This document shows, in pieces, positions 31,111 to 42,131 of a stretch of 64,000 nucleotides of DNA (position 1 is its first letter; each line of letters starts with the position of its first letter). The translations under genes and the position numbers were made by a program. The DNA comes from Nemertoderma westbladi (taxonomy: Eukaryota; Xenacoelomorpha; Nemertodermatida; Nemertodermatidae): NCBI GenBank assembly GCA_032718475.1, contig JAUCBJ010002550.1, positions 22,653 through 86,652 on the forward strand, read 5' to 3'. The notes beneath the pieces were generated by a model. It had not been told where the DNA came from. It did no database searches and saw nothing but the letters and a program-made list of their open reading frames with translations.

Positions 31111-34100
31111 AGTAAACTAAGTAGTGGTAACCTCCGAGAGTAAATAAATCCGTAGAAACAGATTCAAAGATTCGAGTAGGTACTGTGTCGAATATAATTT
31201 CTTCCTTTGGTTGACTTGTTTGTCGTTCCTGACATAAGATACAACATTCAACTAGTTGCGTTATTTCATTTGTTATACCTGGCCAATATACCGCACAACG
31301 GGCTCTCTGCTTTGTGCGAACAATACCCTGGTGGGCCGCATGGAGGTGCTGGAGGACTTCTCTCCGTTTATCTTTAGGTATAACGATACGATTTCCATAT
31401 AATACCAGGCCCTTGTCGATAGATAAATAATCCCAAATCGATTTGAATTTCTGTACAAAGGGATGTCGATCACAATTATTTGTAAAAGACGATTGGATGG
31501 CAGTGATTAATGCCTGGTAGTCGTTATCGTTTTGGCCAGATAGTCGTATATCATCCAAAACCGGGTCAATAATTTCATCTGCACAGACGACAATTGCAAT
31601 GGAGTTTACAGCAGTTGAGTTTTGGAAGCTTTCCGGTTCATTATTTTCCTCATCCGGATCGTCCACAGGTGCCCGACTTAAACAGTCTGCTATGCAATGC
31701 TGCTTACCACTACGCCATTTAACGATAAATTGGTAATTTGATTGTAAATCCGCTTTGACTTTTTGCAGTTTAGCATTATCAACCTGGCTAAGAGAATACG
31801 AATTAAATATGTTAATCAATGGTCGGTGGTCTGTAATGACTGTAAATTCTGGAATTCCTGATAAATATAAATGACATTTCTTAACTGCATACCGGATAGC
31901 GAGTGCCTCGAGTTCGATGATGGCGTAACGGCTTTCCGGGTCCGACAGAAATCGACTGCCGCATAGGATTAAACGCCAGTTTCCTTCTTGATATTGCATC
32001 AAGTTGAATCCAAATCCATGTAAACGTGAGGCGTCGGTTTCCAATCGGGTTTCTTTGTTCGGGTCAAAGCGAGCCAATACAGGCGGTCTAGTGAGGGCAC
32101 TTTTAGTATTATTGAACGCCTCAGTGTGGACAGGAAGCCATGTGAAGCTGTTGCGTGTCCGTAATAGATCTCGTAATGGGCCTGCAGTCGCGCTGACATC
32201 CGAACTGAAATGTCGCAGTTGGTTGGCCATTCCCATGAAAGAACGTAAATCGGTAATATTCTGTGGTATGGGAAGGTCGATTATTGCTTTAACAATATTA
32301 GGATTGGCCTCGGTACCATTGCCAGATACAATATAACCAGCATATAATAGTTTATCTACTGCAAAGTTGAATTTATTTGGGTTAAGGGTTATTGAATGTT
32401 TCCGACAGCGTTCTAGAACTTCGCGAACTCGTAATATGTGGTTGTCAAAGTTGTCATCTTCAATTAGTATGTCGTCTACAACCTTTGTGACTCTAGAGAT
32501 GCCTTTCAAGGCCAAATCTCCCCTGAGATTGTATGAATCTCCTGTAGAAATGTATCCCATTGGGGCGCGGCAATACCGGAAGCGGCCCCATGGAGTGAGG
32601 AATGTAGTGAAGTCGCGCGAATTTTCCTCGAGTTCAACTTGCCAGTATCCTTTGGTGGCATCGAGGGATGAAAATATTTTAGCTGAAGGAGTAATATTTG
32701 ATACGGCATCGAAAGGTGTGATAGCATTATGTATGGTGCGGTTAACTTGGGAGTTCAGTTTCGTTAAATCCGCAGTGATTCGAACACCTCCGTTTGGTTT
32801 TTTGGCCACTACCATGGGGTGGCACCAGGGAACTGCGCGGTCTCCAACTCGTTCGATAATATTCTTTTTCACCATATCCTCAATTTCTATTCTTGTTTTC
32901 TCGCGTAAAGGAAATGGAATGGAGCAGGCTGCATATATTGCAAATGGGACAGCGTTTTCACGAAGCTCTATTGCCATTGGTGGGCAGTCCATCATTTTAA
33001 GTTGCTCTGATGAGTCGAAAACGTCATGGAATTCGGAAAGTAATGATTGTTTGATTTCATCCTTAACTTGGTTAACATCATTTACTGGATGTATGGAACG
33101 GGATTGTGGAATTGGGATGGGAAATTCCCAATGCACAATTCCTAGATGACGGCAAGCTGTAAGGCATAGATAAACATCATTGTGTGGTATATCCCTGCAG
33201 ATACCTATATTCTCAGAATATATGTTGCCGGATGTACATTCCATGAGTTTAATTTGAAGAATACCGAGTGTATCGAGACTAGAACCATTTACTCCAATAA
33301 GATTTTTGGTATTCGTACTTAAACTGTCAACATTGATATGTAGTTTGTGTAGTAAACCCATACCGGAAACTGTGATTTCAGCTCCCGTATCGGCGATAAC
33401 TTTGTGTGTGCCGAGGTAAACGTTGTCAGCTTCTCTATAAAACTCAATCTCGACATATGGTTTTGCGGAGTAATTTGTAACTGTAGCAATTAGTACTGCA
33501 TTGTTTTTATGTCCCGAATTTTGAGAATTGGGAGGATTTGTATTTTTAGACCGACAAACTGGCTGTAAGTGTCCCTTTTTGCCGCATGCGTTGCAAGTTG
33601 AATCCTTAGCCTTGCATTGTTTAGATTCCTCGTGTGGCCATTCTCCTCCACAACAGTAGCATCGTCTCCCAGTTCCGGATTTCGATGCGCTCCGATTTCT
33701 ACTCCTATCGCCCCCGGATATATAATTATAATATTTGTTTTTGTATTGGGTGCGACCACGGGTATTCGCGTTTACCGCCAGGCCCTTTGAAGCCGATCGC
33801 AGTTTGGCCTCATCACGCTCTGCTAACTCACGATTACGACATAGAGTGAGAGTATCAATGAGGTTGAGTGCTGGTTTCTTTGAAAGGAGTTCCTGACGGA
33901 CTTCCTCATTGCGGAGACCGCAGACGATTAGTGTTGCCAACCAATCGTCAGCTGTCATTGTACGCAGCTCTGCATCATCCGCTAACTCGCAAAGTTTTAA
34001 GTAAAAATCATCGATGGGCTCCTTATCTTGCTGGCATCTACGAACTAGTTGGCACCTGTCAACCGCCACATTACGCTGTGACTTTAAGTACTGTCGGATC

Positions 34101-34405
34101 TGGGTTAACACCTCATTGACAGATTGGTTTGTATCCTGTGGAATTCCAACTATTCGATCGATTCGCTGTAAGAATTCTGGAGTGCAGAATGTCCAGAATG
34201 TAGATATCTGGTCTCGGCGGGGTTTCTCTTCGAGTTTAACGACTCGTTGGTAATTAGTCCAGCCGGTTTCCCATCTTTTAAACCCATTGTAATCTATGCT
34301 ATCATCTAGCGGATCAGGGGGTCGCACTGTAATGCGGATCGCGTCCCTGGTAGTCGACGGATGGTTAAGTATGTGTAGCATGAGTACCTGTAGTAGGTGA
34401 GGCAT
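30980..34405 (-). CDS. Gypsy gag C-terminus-pol polyprotein (integrase truncated)
   Basis: 1141 codons on the - strand. The gag part contains FWTFCTPEFLQRIDRIVG, then paired zinc knuckles near residue 250 (CYCCGGEWPHEESKQC, CNACGKKGHLQPVC). Protease is IADTGAEITVSG near 335. RT includes KKPNGGVRITADLTKLNSQV and LDATKGYWQV, but the catalytic motif reads VVDD near 642, where YVDD or FVDD is usual. RNase H is RLETDASRLHGFG near 787. The integrase zinc domain (HAAHQGIVRTKQRARC...CILCQE) is near 1055. Core similarity ends after FSGYPLVAEWRNDP; the last residues are probably read from BEL-derived sequence. The catalytic second Asp and Glu are absent. Confidence 0.82.
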   Translation of the reverse strand: MPHLLQVLMLHILNHPSTTRDAIRITVRPPDPLDDSIDYNGFKRWETGWTNYQRVVKLEEKPRRDQISTFWTFCTPEFLQRIDRIVGIPQDTNQSVNEVLTQIRQYLKSQRNVAVDRCQLVRRCQQDKEPIDDFYLKLCELADDAELRTMTADDWLATLIVCGLRNEEVRQELLSKKPALNLIDTLTLCRNRELAERDEAKLRSASKGLAVNANTRGRTQYKNKYYNYISGGDRSRNRSASKSGTGRRCYCCGGEWPHEESKQCKAKDSTCNACGKKGHLQPVCRSKNTNPPNSQNSGHKNNAVLIATVTNYSAKPYVEIEFYREADNVYLGTHKVIADTGAEITVSGMGLLHKLHINVDSLSTNTKNLIGVNGSSLDTLGILQIKLMECTSGNIYSENIGICRDIPHNDVYLCLTACRHLGIVHWEFPIPIPQSRSIHPVNDVNQVKDEIKQSLLSEFHDVFDSSEQLKMMDCPPMAIELRENAVPFAIYAACSIPFPLREKTRIEIEDMVKKNIIERVGDRAVPWCHPMVVAKKPNGGVRITADLTKLNSQVNRTIHNAITPFDAVSNITPSAKIFSSLDATKGYWQVELEENSRDFTTFLTPWGRFRYCRAPMGYISTGDSYNLRGDLALKGISRVTKVVDDILIEDDNFDNHILRVREVLERCRKHSITLNPNKFNFAVDKLLYAGYIVSGNGTEANPNIVKAIIDLPIPQNITDLRSFMGMANQLRHFSSDVSATAGPLRDLLRTRNSFTWLPVHTEAFNNTKSALTRPPVLARFDPNKETRLETDASRLHGFGFNLMQYQEGNWRLILCGSRFLSDPESRYAIIELEALAIRYAVKKCHLYLSGIPEFTVITDHRPLINIFNSYSLSQVDNAKLQKVKADLQSNYQFIVKWRSGKQHCIADCLSRAPVDDPDEENNEPESFQNSTAVNSIAIVVCADEIIDPVLDDIRLSGQNDNDYQALITAIQSSFTNNCDRHPFVQKFKSIWDYLSIDKGLVLYGNRIVIPKDKRREVLQHLHAAHQGIVRTKQRARCAVYWPGITNEITQLVECCILCQERQTSQPKEEIIFDTVPTRIFESVSTDLFTLGGYHYLVYSDRFSGYPLVAEWRNDPDSSKVTSSSGTEKSMPYLCRYCFRSL

Positions 34406-34907
34406 TGTTGCCCAACGCCCCGAGTATGCGTGTCAACTCCAAATCATGGAGGCGTCGTTCCTCCTCTCGCTCAATCCGTCGCTCCACTTCCCGTACTTCT
34501 TCCTTTGCGGTCATCATAGAGAATAATTGGTTAATGTAAGTAGCAGTATCCAAGGGTGGCTGTGTATCCACACCCGGAGGTTGGGTTTCATTATCTTCGT
34601 GTTCTGGATCGGATCGGATCGCATCCCACAGTAATTTCCGGAGTCGCACTGTAGACGATTTCACGTCGTAAGGGATGTTCAATGCCGTGAAATAGGCTTT
34701 GACATTGTCCCTGCTTAATAGGGGGAGTTCGTCGTATGTGAGTTGAAAAACTTCCTCGCGTAAGGGAATTGGCGACGCCATACCGAATCGCAGTACCGGT
34801 AGGTTGACGGATAACAGGATAGAGCAATACGATACCGGTACCCATCCGTTTATTACAGTATTAATTATGTATCTGCGATGCTGAAAATAATCCTACACAC
34901 TGCGCCA
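31040..34907 (-). mobile_element. Truncated Gypsy-type LTR retrotransposon
   Basis: Codes on the - strand for gag, CCHC, protease, RT, RNase H and an integrase that stops inside its catalytic core. Upstream of gag, the - strand reads ...CATCA followed by TGGCGCAGTGTGTAGG (34892-34907), a plausible LTR end plus primer-binding site. A 5' LTR would then lie at 34908 to about 35340. No 3' LTR remains, so the 3' end was lost. It abuts the decayed BEL protease region. Confidence 0.75.
34365..34781 (-). CDS. Gypsy gag N-terminal ORF
   Basis: 138 codons from ATG 34781, first residues MASPIPLREEVFQLTYDELP. A charged helix rich in Glu and Arg (EVREVERRIEREEERRLHD) follows. It overlaps the next ORF by 41 nt in another frame. 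The second ORF begins with the rest of gag, so this is more likely a mutation within gag than a gag-pol frameshift site. Confidence 0.65.
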   Translation of the reverse strand: MASPIPLREEVFQLTYDELPLLSRDNVKAYFTALNIPYDVKSSTVRLRKLLWDAIRSDPEHEDNETQPPGVDTQPPLDTATYINQLFSMMTAKEEVREVERRIEREEERRLHDLELTRILGALGNNASPTTGTHATHT

Positions 34908-35340
34908 TGATGTGTTTCCCAACCATATATGTAATATAATATATGAGGTCATAATATATATAATGTATAATATAATATCAGTCATCAGTGGGTCCAGTGC
35001 TAGTGTTGCTAGCCTGGTACAGATACAATAGCTATGCAGATATATCAGTACTGCTGTACATACATAGTCCAACCCGTCACCCAAGACAGTATCCAGCATG
35101 GCCTATAAGGATATAACAGTGAGGTGAGGAGGAGTGAGGAGATTGGACGATAGTGTCCAGGTGAGAAAAATTGTGTGAGGAGAAAGGGCGATCGTCTAAA
35201 ACAGAGATGCCAGATGACTTGGTACAGCTTAACTCGCAGATGTACCAAGGATGGGTAGTAAGAACAAGCCCATGGGGACTAGTCTGGAAAACTAGTCCCA
35301 AGAAAAATATACCACCCCACATCCAATACTAGATTGGATT
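34908..35340 (-). repeat. Possible 5' LTR of the Gypsy element
   Basis: Placed only because a primer-binding-like TGGCGC lies directly beside it on the - strand; it contains TATA-like AT repeats (34920-34980). There is no second LTR for comparison. The upper end is uncertain. Confidence 0.3.
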
Positions 35341-35369
35341 CCAGCGGAATTGTAGCGCTCTTTAGGTTG

Positions 35370-35420
35370 ATGCTATCTTCTCACCAGGAAGATAGCATGG
35401 GGGGGGGAGTGTGAGCGGAT
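35370..35420 (+). other. Hairpin, polypurine tract and possible LTR start
   Basis: A perfect 11-bp hairpin (35370-35398) is followed by GGGGGGGGAG and then TGTGAGCGG at 35410. A purine tract directly followed by TG is the signature of a 3' LTR start on the + strand. It may be the 3' LTR of the decayed + strand BEL/Pao, but no 5' partner was found. Confidence 0.35.
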
Positions 35421-36320
35421 TCAATTCCCTGCACCACCCAGCGGAAAATTGGGAAAGTGGCGTTTTACCAATTATGGTTGATTAGGTGACATTACCAATA
35501 TAATGTCACCTAACAACCAAAGGGGGCAATATACATTCCCAGCTACGAGAAGAGATAACAGGCTACAAGCCATCTCAGGGAAAGCTAGCACGTGCGCACA
35601 GAGAATAGGGAGTGCCAGGGGAAAGAGTAGCCAATGGTGGGGCAGATAGCCACTGTGATTGGAGCGCATCCATTGGTTAGACCAAAGTAGATAGAAGTTT
35701 ATTGTGTGTATTCATATATTAACCGTTGCCATATTGATTGTGCCTTTAGTTGGTTTGTACAGTTTAGAGGTCGAATGGTTTTCAACCGTCGTCGCCAGTA
35801 CTGCTATTCCTATTGTACTGTATTACCGGTACATACTGACATATCTGAGATTAACAACATTAACATCAGAACTCAGCTTATTCTACCGGCCTTTGGCCTT
35901 TCAGCCCCACAGCATTTTAGTCACCAGGAACACGGCGACGCATATCAAACCACGACAAAACCCGATCGGGATTCCTTTGCCAACTCAGGGAATCCCATCA
36001 CAATTTGCTGTACCAGTATCAACATTATTTCCTGTAAGAAAGGTATTTTCATCAGTATTTAAATTATCAACTACGTTATTATTAATATTAACGTTCCTAC
36101 TAAACGTATTGTCATTACCCCCCCCCCCCCCCCCCTCCCCCATACGCCCGGTCACACCAGTTCTGTGTTTGTTGCCCAGTACCTGTAACTGGAGTATTGA
36201 CAAAGGTTTCCATCACCCCTGGTTCCTCATAAATACTTCCCGAACCAGCTTCGCTCTCTGTTAAACCCATTTTTGCCAGTTCAAATCGGCGCTTTTGTTT
36301 CGCCTACTACTACTAGGATC
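35421..36320. other. Unassigned non-coding DNA with poly-C tract
   Basis: Possibly LTR sequence on its left side. A run of about 18 C lies at 36118-36135. Open frames at 35704-36264 overlap in several registers and have no family signature. Confidence 0.35.
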
Positions 36321-36329
36321 GGCATGCTG

Positions 36330-36630
36330 CATTGCAGCTGCATTTTTAAGAATGCTGTGCCGGCTTATCGACAAAATTGCACCGCCACAACTCCCTATCA
36401 CCCATGACATTTGCTAGATCATCCGCATCTTCAAGGCCAGTGTCCTTTAAGATGCGTCTCAAGAAAGTCATGGGCTGTCCACCATGCTTATTCACTCCAT
36501 GAGGCTGCCAAAGTACAAGATTATGCACTGGCTGGTCCTCACGGCGAAAGCAATTTCCTGCAAAGTGGAGGCGATTTTGTTCCAGTGTCAAGCTCGGGGG
36601 AACCAAGAATTGAACACTGGGGAACCCCAT
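36330..36630 (-). pseudogene. RTE-type LINE, C-terminal fragment (copy 1)
   Basis: The - strand reads LTLEQNRLHFAGNCFRREDQ, LVLWQPHGVNKHGGQPMTFL and DDLANVMGDRELWR, the C-terminal segment found in many endonuclease/reverse-transcriptase LINE proteins. The same sequence recurs in two halves at 43877-44009 and 46851-46990. It abuts CR1-like RT sequence at about 36600. Confidence 0.7.
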
Positions 36631-37570
36631 TAACTTTAGTTATACAACTTGAGCGCGTTTCACCTATGGCGACATATTGCTCTCTGTCAGACAGTGAGAA
36701 CCAATTGCAGGTACTCTGAGTGGCCCCCATAGCCCCAAGCTTTTGGATTACGGTTTGGTGATCTACGCAATCAAATGCTTTACGCAGGTCAATTAGCACC
36801 ATTCATGTGAGTTGTCCATTATCAATAGACCACGCGTATATGGTTGTCCAATAGCATAATAGATGACTATGTTGAACATCCTTGCCGGTAACTAGACTGC
36901 AGAGGGTTCATAATGTTGTTTGATACCAAGTGGTACACCCATTGGTCGAATACGATGCGTTCTAGAATCTTTGATAGAATTGGTAATAATGAAATTGGCC
37001 GAAAGTTTCCACGAACCAGATTGGATCCTTTTTTCTTGTAAATAGGGTTTAAGCGAGCAGTTTTGTAGATCTGTGGAAATGTTGATGTTTCTATGGATAA
37101 GTTAACAATGTGTGTGAAAGGCTTTACTAGCGAGTCCAGGCCATCCCTAATAACTCTAGCGGGGATTAGGTCAGGGCCAGTTGCTTTGTTGACATCTACT
37201 GTATATTCTGGAATATTTTACCGACTTCAGCTTGTCACCGGGTGAAGTGAGAATGAATTTGTAATAACCCCTTGGACGGAGTAGTAAGCTGGTACTGTAG
37301 CATTGTCGTTATAGAGCCCAGATGGAGTAGGTAACTGGGAAACCAGGTCATTGGCAATATTTGCGTAGTATTTGTTGAACTCATCGCATATAGTCTTGGT
37401 ATCGTGACACACATTATCTTGAATTATTAGTCGATTAATTTGTTTGCCAGAAGCTCCCTATGTCTTTTTGTTGTCGGTCCAATTGTCTTTTAAGCCTTCC
37501 AGAGTTTCTTGGTATCGCCATTTGTATCTTCGAGTGTTTTCCTTATATGACACTTTTTTGGTTTTAATCA
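36600..37570 (-). pseudogene. CR1/Jockey-type LINE reverse transcriptase relic
   Basis: On the - strand, in broken frames: CDEFNKYYANIANDL (about 37380), ATGPDLIPARVIRDGLDSL (about 37170), NFRPISLLPILSKILERIVF (about 36980), VLIDLRKAFDCVDHQTVIQK (36800) and VNGVPQCSILGS (about 36620). These are successive RT motifs of CR1/Jockey elements. It ends at SILG where RTE-type sequence takes over, so two unrelated LINE pieces are fused here. Confidence 0.7.
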
Positions 37571-37669
37571 TGTTATTTATTCTATTCATTTAATTTAATT
37601 TAATTTAATATTTCATTTATTATTGTAAAGATGGTTTGGTTTATTATTTTGGTTAGGGTTAGTTGGTCA

Positions 37670-37815
37670 GGCCTCAACCATAACTAAAACCACAACTGTC
37701 ATGTAACCCTAACCCTAAGTCATACATAATCTAAGAAATTCCACTAAATTTCATAGATTATGACTTAGGGTTAGGGTTACTTACAACATGACAGTTTTAA
37801 TTATGGTTGAGGCCG
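37670..37815. mobile_element. Foldback MITE with internal TTAGGG words
   Basis: A 146-bp near-perfect inverted repeat: GGCCTCAACCATAACTAAAA at the left and its complement (AATTATGGTTGAGGCC) at the right. Both arms contain CCCTAACCCTAAGTCATA or its complement. The centre is near 37745. No coding capacity. Confidence 0.8.
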
Positions 37816-37939
37816 CCACTACTGTAAACCAGCGAGTTTCATACAGTATAAAAATCCAATGGCCGTGTGGGTACCCCAAACTGCATATTCCCACATAATA
37901 ACATACTGGTAACATCAACATTTTTGTAATACAGTTAAT

Positions 37940-39840
37940 GACTATGACTTAAATTTTAGTGATGTTTTAAAAGAAGGGATTAACCTGTTTGTACCGTTCA
38001 GAACACCAAAAAATACTAGTAAAAAAGTTATCCAATTTATGTAAAACGTCTACAACGTGTCAAAAAGCTGCTGTGGAGACACCGCCACACAGCATCTGGT
38101 ATGCGAGAATATAAGAATGCGGCGCAAGCCGCCTCTAAAGCGGCCTACCGGGCAACCTGCGAGAAAGAAACCAAAATATTGAATTCTGGTGACAGAAATC
38201 ACATATTTAAGTACCTAAACTCGAAACGCAAAAACAAATCCGGTGTTGGTCCGTTGAATTACAAGGGCGACACGATTGTAGACGATAAAATTAAAGCCAA
38301 AATTCTAAGTGAAGTTCTCTCCGAAAACTTCACTGAAGATAATAACTCGGTTCCAATATTTACACGTAAAGTTGGTAACAATGTTAATTTGTCTAGTGTT
38401 GGTTTCAGCCCAGTTAATGTGTTAGTTATGCTAAATAAGCTCGCGTCTAAAAAGAGTAGGACCCCTGATGGATTGCCAGCAATTTTATTTGTTAAACTAG
38501 CGTGTTGTATAGCAGCCCCATTATCAGCAATCTTTCGAGTATCATTCGAAACGCACGCATTACCATCTGTCTGGCTGACGGCCAACATAATACCAACGTT
38601 CAAAAAAGGCGATCCGTCAGATCCTTATAACTATCGGCCTATATCCCTTATCTGTATTGCTTGTAAACTCATGGAAATGCGCATTAAACAGGTTTTAATA
38701 GATTATTTATTTTCTCATAAATTAATAAGTAGGGCACAACACGGTTTTTTACATCGTAAATCCACCTGTACTCAAATGCTAGAATGTGTTACTGATTGGT
38801 TCAATTTAATTGATAAACGACAGAACCTGGACATTATATATATAGACTTTGCAAAAGCCTTTGATTCGGTAGTTCACTCTAAATTACTACCAAAGCTCAC
38901 TAGCTACGGTGTATACGGAGATCTGTTTTTATGGATACGTGCATTTCTATGTAATAGAACCCAAAATGTACTTGTAGGTACCGAATCATCGGACTACTGT
39001 GTAGTTACATCGGGAACTATTCAGGGCAGTGTCTTGGGCCAGTATTGTTTCTTTTATTTATTAATGATTTACCTGATGCATTGTTACCTGTATGTAATAA
39101 ACTATTTGCTGATGACCTTAAGCTTTATGCACCGGAGGAAGATTGTGATTCTCTAGCCTCAGCCCTTCAAAACTTGGAAGACTGGACTAGAAAATGGCAA
39201 CTAACAGTAGCGGCGCACAAATGCTCGGTTGTTTACGTAGGTGGAAATAATAATAAATTTGTTTATAATTTAAATGGTGCAGTGCTTAAATCAGTTACCT
39301 ACTGTAAGGATCTAGGTTTAATCGTGTGTACGGACCTCAAATTTGATAAATACTGTAGGGAACAAGTTGCAAAAGCGTACAAAATACTGAACTGGATATT
39401 TCGTAGTGTACTGACAGCTAATATTAAAGCCCTGCTAACAGCATACAAGACTCTGGTAAGACCGTTGCTGGAATATTGCACACCCATATGGTCCGGTCCC
39501 CTTTCACAAAAAAAAGTATTGACCTTGTTGAGAAAGTACAACGGTACTTTACCAGACGATTGTACGCTCGCTGCAAACTGCCGTATGTCAGTTACCTCAA
39601 TCGCATACAGTATCTATCTGTGCAACCGTTAGAGGTGCGTAGAATTATTTTCGACCTCAAAATGTTGTATCGTATAAAGCATGGTTTAGTAGATATAGAT
39701 TTCAATAAGATGTTCACAAGTGCCCCAAGTGCTGGTCTACGTGGTCATAATCATAAACTGTATGTTCCCCAATGTAGACTTCAAATCTGTAAGCATTCAT
39801 TTTCTCACCGTGTTGTGCCCGTATGGAACTGTTGATGCCA
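37940..39840 (+). pseudogene. LINE reverse transcriptase (CR1/Jockey-like), frame-shifted
   Basis: Coding character begins near 37945 (LKEGINLFVPFRTPK) and is strong from about 38043. RT motifs are KSRTPDGLPAILF, FKKGDPSDPYNYRPISLI, AQHGFLHRKSTCTQML, IIYIDFAKAFDSVVHS, TSGTIQGSVLG and, in a second frame, LFADDLKLYA (about 39105). The C-terminal part (ILNWIFRSV, LVRPLLEYCTPIW) follows, and a third frame holds the last 80 residues to about 39837. Frameshifts fall near 39035 and 39540. No apurinic endonuclease domain is left, so the copy is 5'-truncated. Confidence 0.82.
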
Positions 39841-40215
39841 AAAGTATAAATATTTTCTCCGTGCAATTATTAAAAACGGACTTACTTACCCACGCAAAAT
39901 TCACTCGTTGATTCCAGTTTTTTTGCTTTACTTTTTTTTATTTTTATTTCATTTTCGATCATCACCATTTTTTATATTAATCACTATGTATACAATTATT
40001 CACACCCATAAGTGCCCTGAGCCTGGGTGGTTCTCTCCCACGACCACTTGTTTTAGCTACCGACAACTACAGTACATTACTTTTTACATGTCCGTGTTTT
40101 ATTTTTATTCGTTTTGCTGTTTACCTTATGTACAAGTTACTTAACTAATGTTGTGTTTGTTTGACCGATTGTTTTATTCGTGTATTGTGTATTGTATTGT
40201 GTAATGTTCTGTTTT

Positions 40216-40263
40216 TAACTACTTGATCCCTCGTGTAAATAAATAAATAAATAAATAAATAAA
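40216..40263 (+). repeat. (AAAT)n 3' tail of the LINE
   Basis: GTGTAAATAAATAAATAAAT continues to 40263 about 400 bp after the end of the LINE ORF. Such short tandem tails terminate CR1-like LINEs, so 40263 is the likely 3' end of the copy. Confidence 0.65.
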
Positions 40264-40787
40264 CATACAGACTGACAGACTTACCAGACAGCCAGAATCA
40301 GAGATTGTACCGGTACCGTATTGTAATATTAATATTTAATGTACTGATGTAGGCCTAGGCCTAATTCTGTAATATCATAATAATGCTGGAATGTTGTACC
40401 TAATTATTAACTACTGAAATAACAATAGGCCTATCTTAATAGATTGCATATTAGGCTTGACTGTCAGACTGTTGATCGAAGGTTGGATTGGAATTGGTGA
40501 TAGCAGGATAGGGGAAGCCACTATCTGACTATACAGCTATACCTTTATACGGTACGTCTGTACGTCAGTACGTTGATTCTCATCCAGTCATCGTGCATTT
40601 ACAGATTTATTTGTGTATGCTGCAGTGCTGCAGTGCTGATAGTTGCGTTACCAGGTTCCCGTTTGCCGTTCCCAGTGCCCAGCTCAGCACCCAGTCCAGT
40701 AATTACCAGGGTCGCGTCTACACTGACGTGACAGGAATGGCTAAATTGTAATAATAAATATAAACGATTATTTCTGCATTTACAAAT
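40264..40787 (+). promoter_or_regulatory. MYO6: 5' flank and probable 5' UTR/promoter of the myosin VI gene
   Basis: Non-coding sequence between the LINE tail and the start codon. Contains CTGCAGTGCTGCAGTGCTG and a less AT-rich patch at 40640-40740; I see no TATA box. The transcription start is not determinable, and upstream non-coding exons may exist elsewhere. Confidence 0.4.
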
Positions 40788-40922
40788 ATGCCGGGTTTAG
40801 AGGAACAAGCCATTGTTTGGGCTCCACATCAAACAGATGGATATCAGCTTGGAAAAGTCACTGATATTGGAACAAACACCATCACTGTGGATCCTTTCGA
40901 GATGCCAGGAGGAATATATTGT
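40788..40922 (+). CDS. MYO6: Myosin VI heavy chain, first coding exon
   Basis: ATG at 40788 (CAAATATGCC) opens 45 codons ending exactly at a consensus donor, TGT|GTAAGT (40923). The peptide contains IVWAPHQTDGYQLGKVTDIG followed by TITVDPF. This is the N-terminal SH3-like subdomain characteristic of class VI myosins, the minus-end-directed actin motors of endocytosis and hair-cell maintenance. The exon ends in phase 0, matching exon 2 at 63521, whose peptide continues the same family alignment. Only 68 codons of a protein of about 1250 lie in the window. The alternative, a retrocopy, is unlikely because the splice sites are intact and the exons are co-linear. Confidence 0.87.
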
Positions 40923-40928
40923 GTAAGT

Positions 40929-42131
40929 TTACAGTTTAACGCATAACGGGATATACCGGTACCAGTCATCCAGTATACTGATATCTGGATGACAGTCAGA
41001 GTTTATGGTTTATATTGCCTGATTGCTGTATCAGTGTGTTGCATGGTGCATGGTGTTAGAATCTGGAATCCTGGAATCAGAAGGTACCGGTACGATCAGA
41101 CGATTAGGGAGTAAGTAAGATGTTTAATGTTTAATGTTTAATAGTTTGGGTATAAGAAAGCTAATGCTTATGGAACCCGTACACACCAAAAGAAAGTCCA
41201 ACTGAAAGTAATTATAACAGTACCGGTAAGTAATTAAGTATTGCGACCAATACCGACCATGTTTACGAAACAATGACAAAAACATATATAAAACAATTGG
41301 AACATAAAAGGACACAGTTAAATTAAAATAGTGTTCTTATAAAAATGGTTACTAATAAAATGTCTTGCTTGCTAAAGGGTTAAAGTGACGTCTGTAAAAT
41401 CACGAGTATACACAGCAAATTACATAACAGTCGATAAAGTCAGATACATACACTAAAAATTACAAATATACATTAGAATTACTAAACAAATTCAATAAAA
41501 TGACAGTCTATATAGTATCACGAGTATACACAGAAAGTTACATATCAGTCGATAAAATCGGATACAAGTATATCGGTTAGGGCTAATATCGATAGTTTAA
41601 GGGTTGGAAATAAAATATAAAATTAATTTAAAATATCAGATAATCCATAGCTATAAAAACAGTACGGTATGTAAAATAGATCAAGACATTTGAACACTTA
41701 AATTTACATGGATTAGCTAACACTACACGATGAGAAAATAAGTACACAGTTTAAGCTTTAAGGGTTAAAATAAAATATAAAATAAAATTAAAATATTCGA
41801 TAAAATCGTTGTATAGAAACAGTTTGGTATGTAGAACTGATGGATTTAATTAAAATAAAATATTGCATATGAATTGGATTATTTAAGAAATAACAAATAA
41901 CAGTTGCACCATTTGGGTCTATTTAAAAATACGAGCGATTGGTAAGAGATTATACTGTAAGTTACATAAAAATAAGTAGATCAAGTGAAAAATAAGTAGA
42001 TAAGTAAAATAAGATAAAATGGAATGAAAGTTGGTGTTGTAATTAAAAAAAATTTTAAAATATATGATAGATAAAACAACGTTAATGTGATGAAAAAAAG
42101 TTGGTGATTATTAATGCAGGTAATAAGTGGA
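40929..42131. other. Intronic DNA, possibly 3' part of the adjacent - strand LINE
   Basis: AT-rich with repeated phrases such as TCACGAGTATACACAG...TTACATA..CAGTCGATAAA (about 41400 and 41520) and GGGTTAAAATAAAATATAAAA. It lies downstream of the - strand LINE stop and may be its 3' UTR. No coding sequence. Confidence 0.4.

Noticed and set aside
35704-36264. 186-codon + strand frame
   Set aside because: Overlaps a poly-C tract, has no family signature, and competing frames are equally open.
37670-37815. Interstitial telomere
   Set aside because: Only two TTAGGG words per arm, within a foldback MITE.
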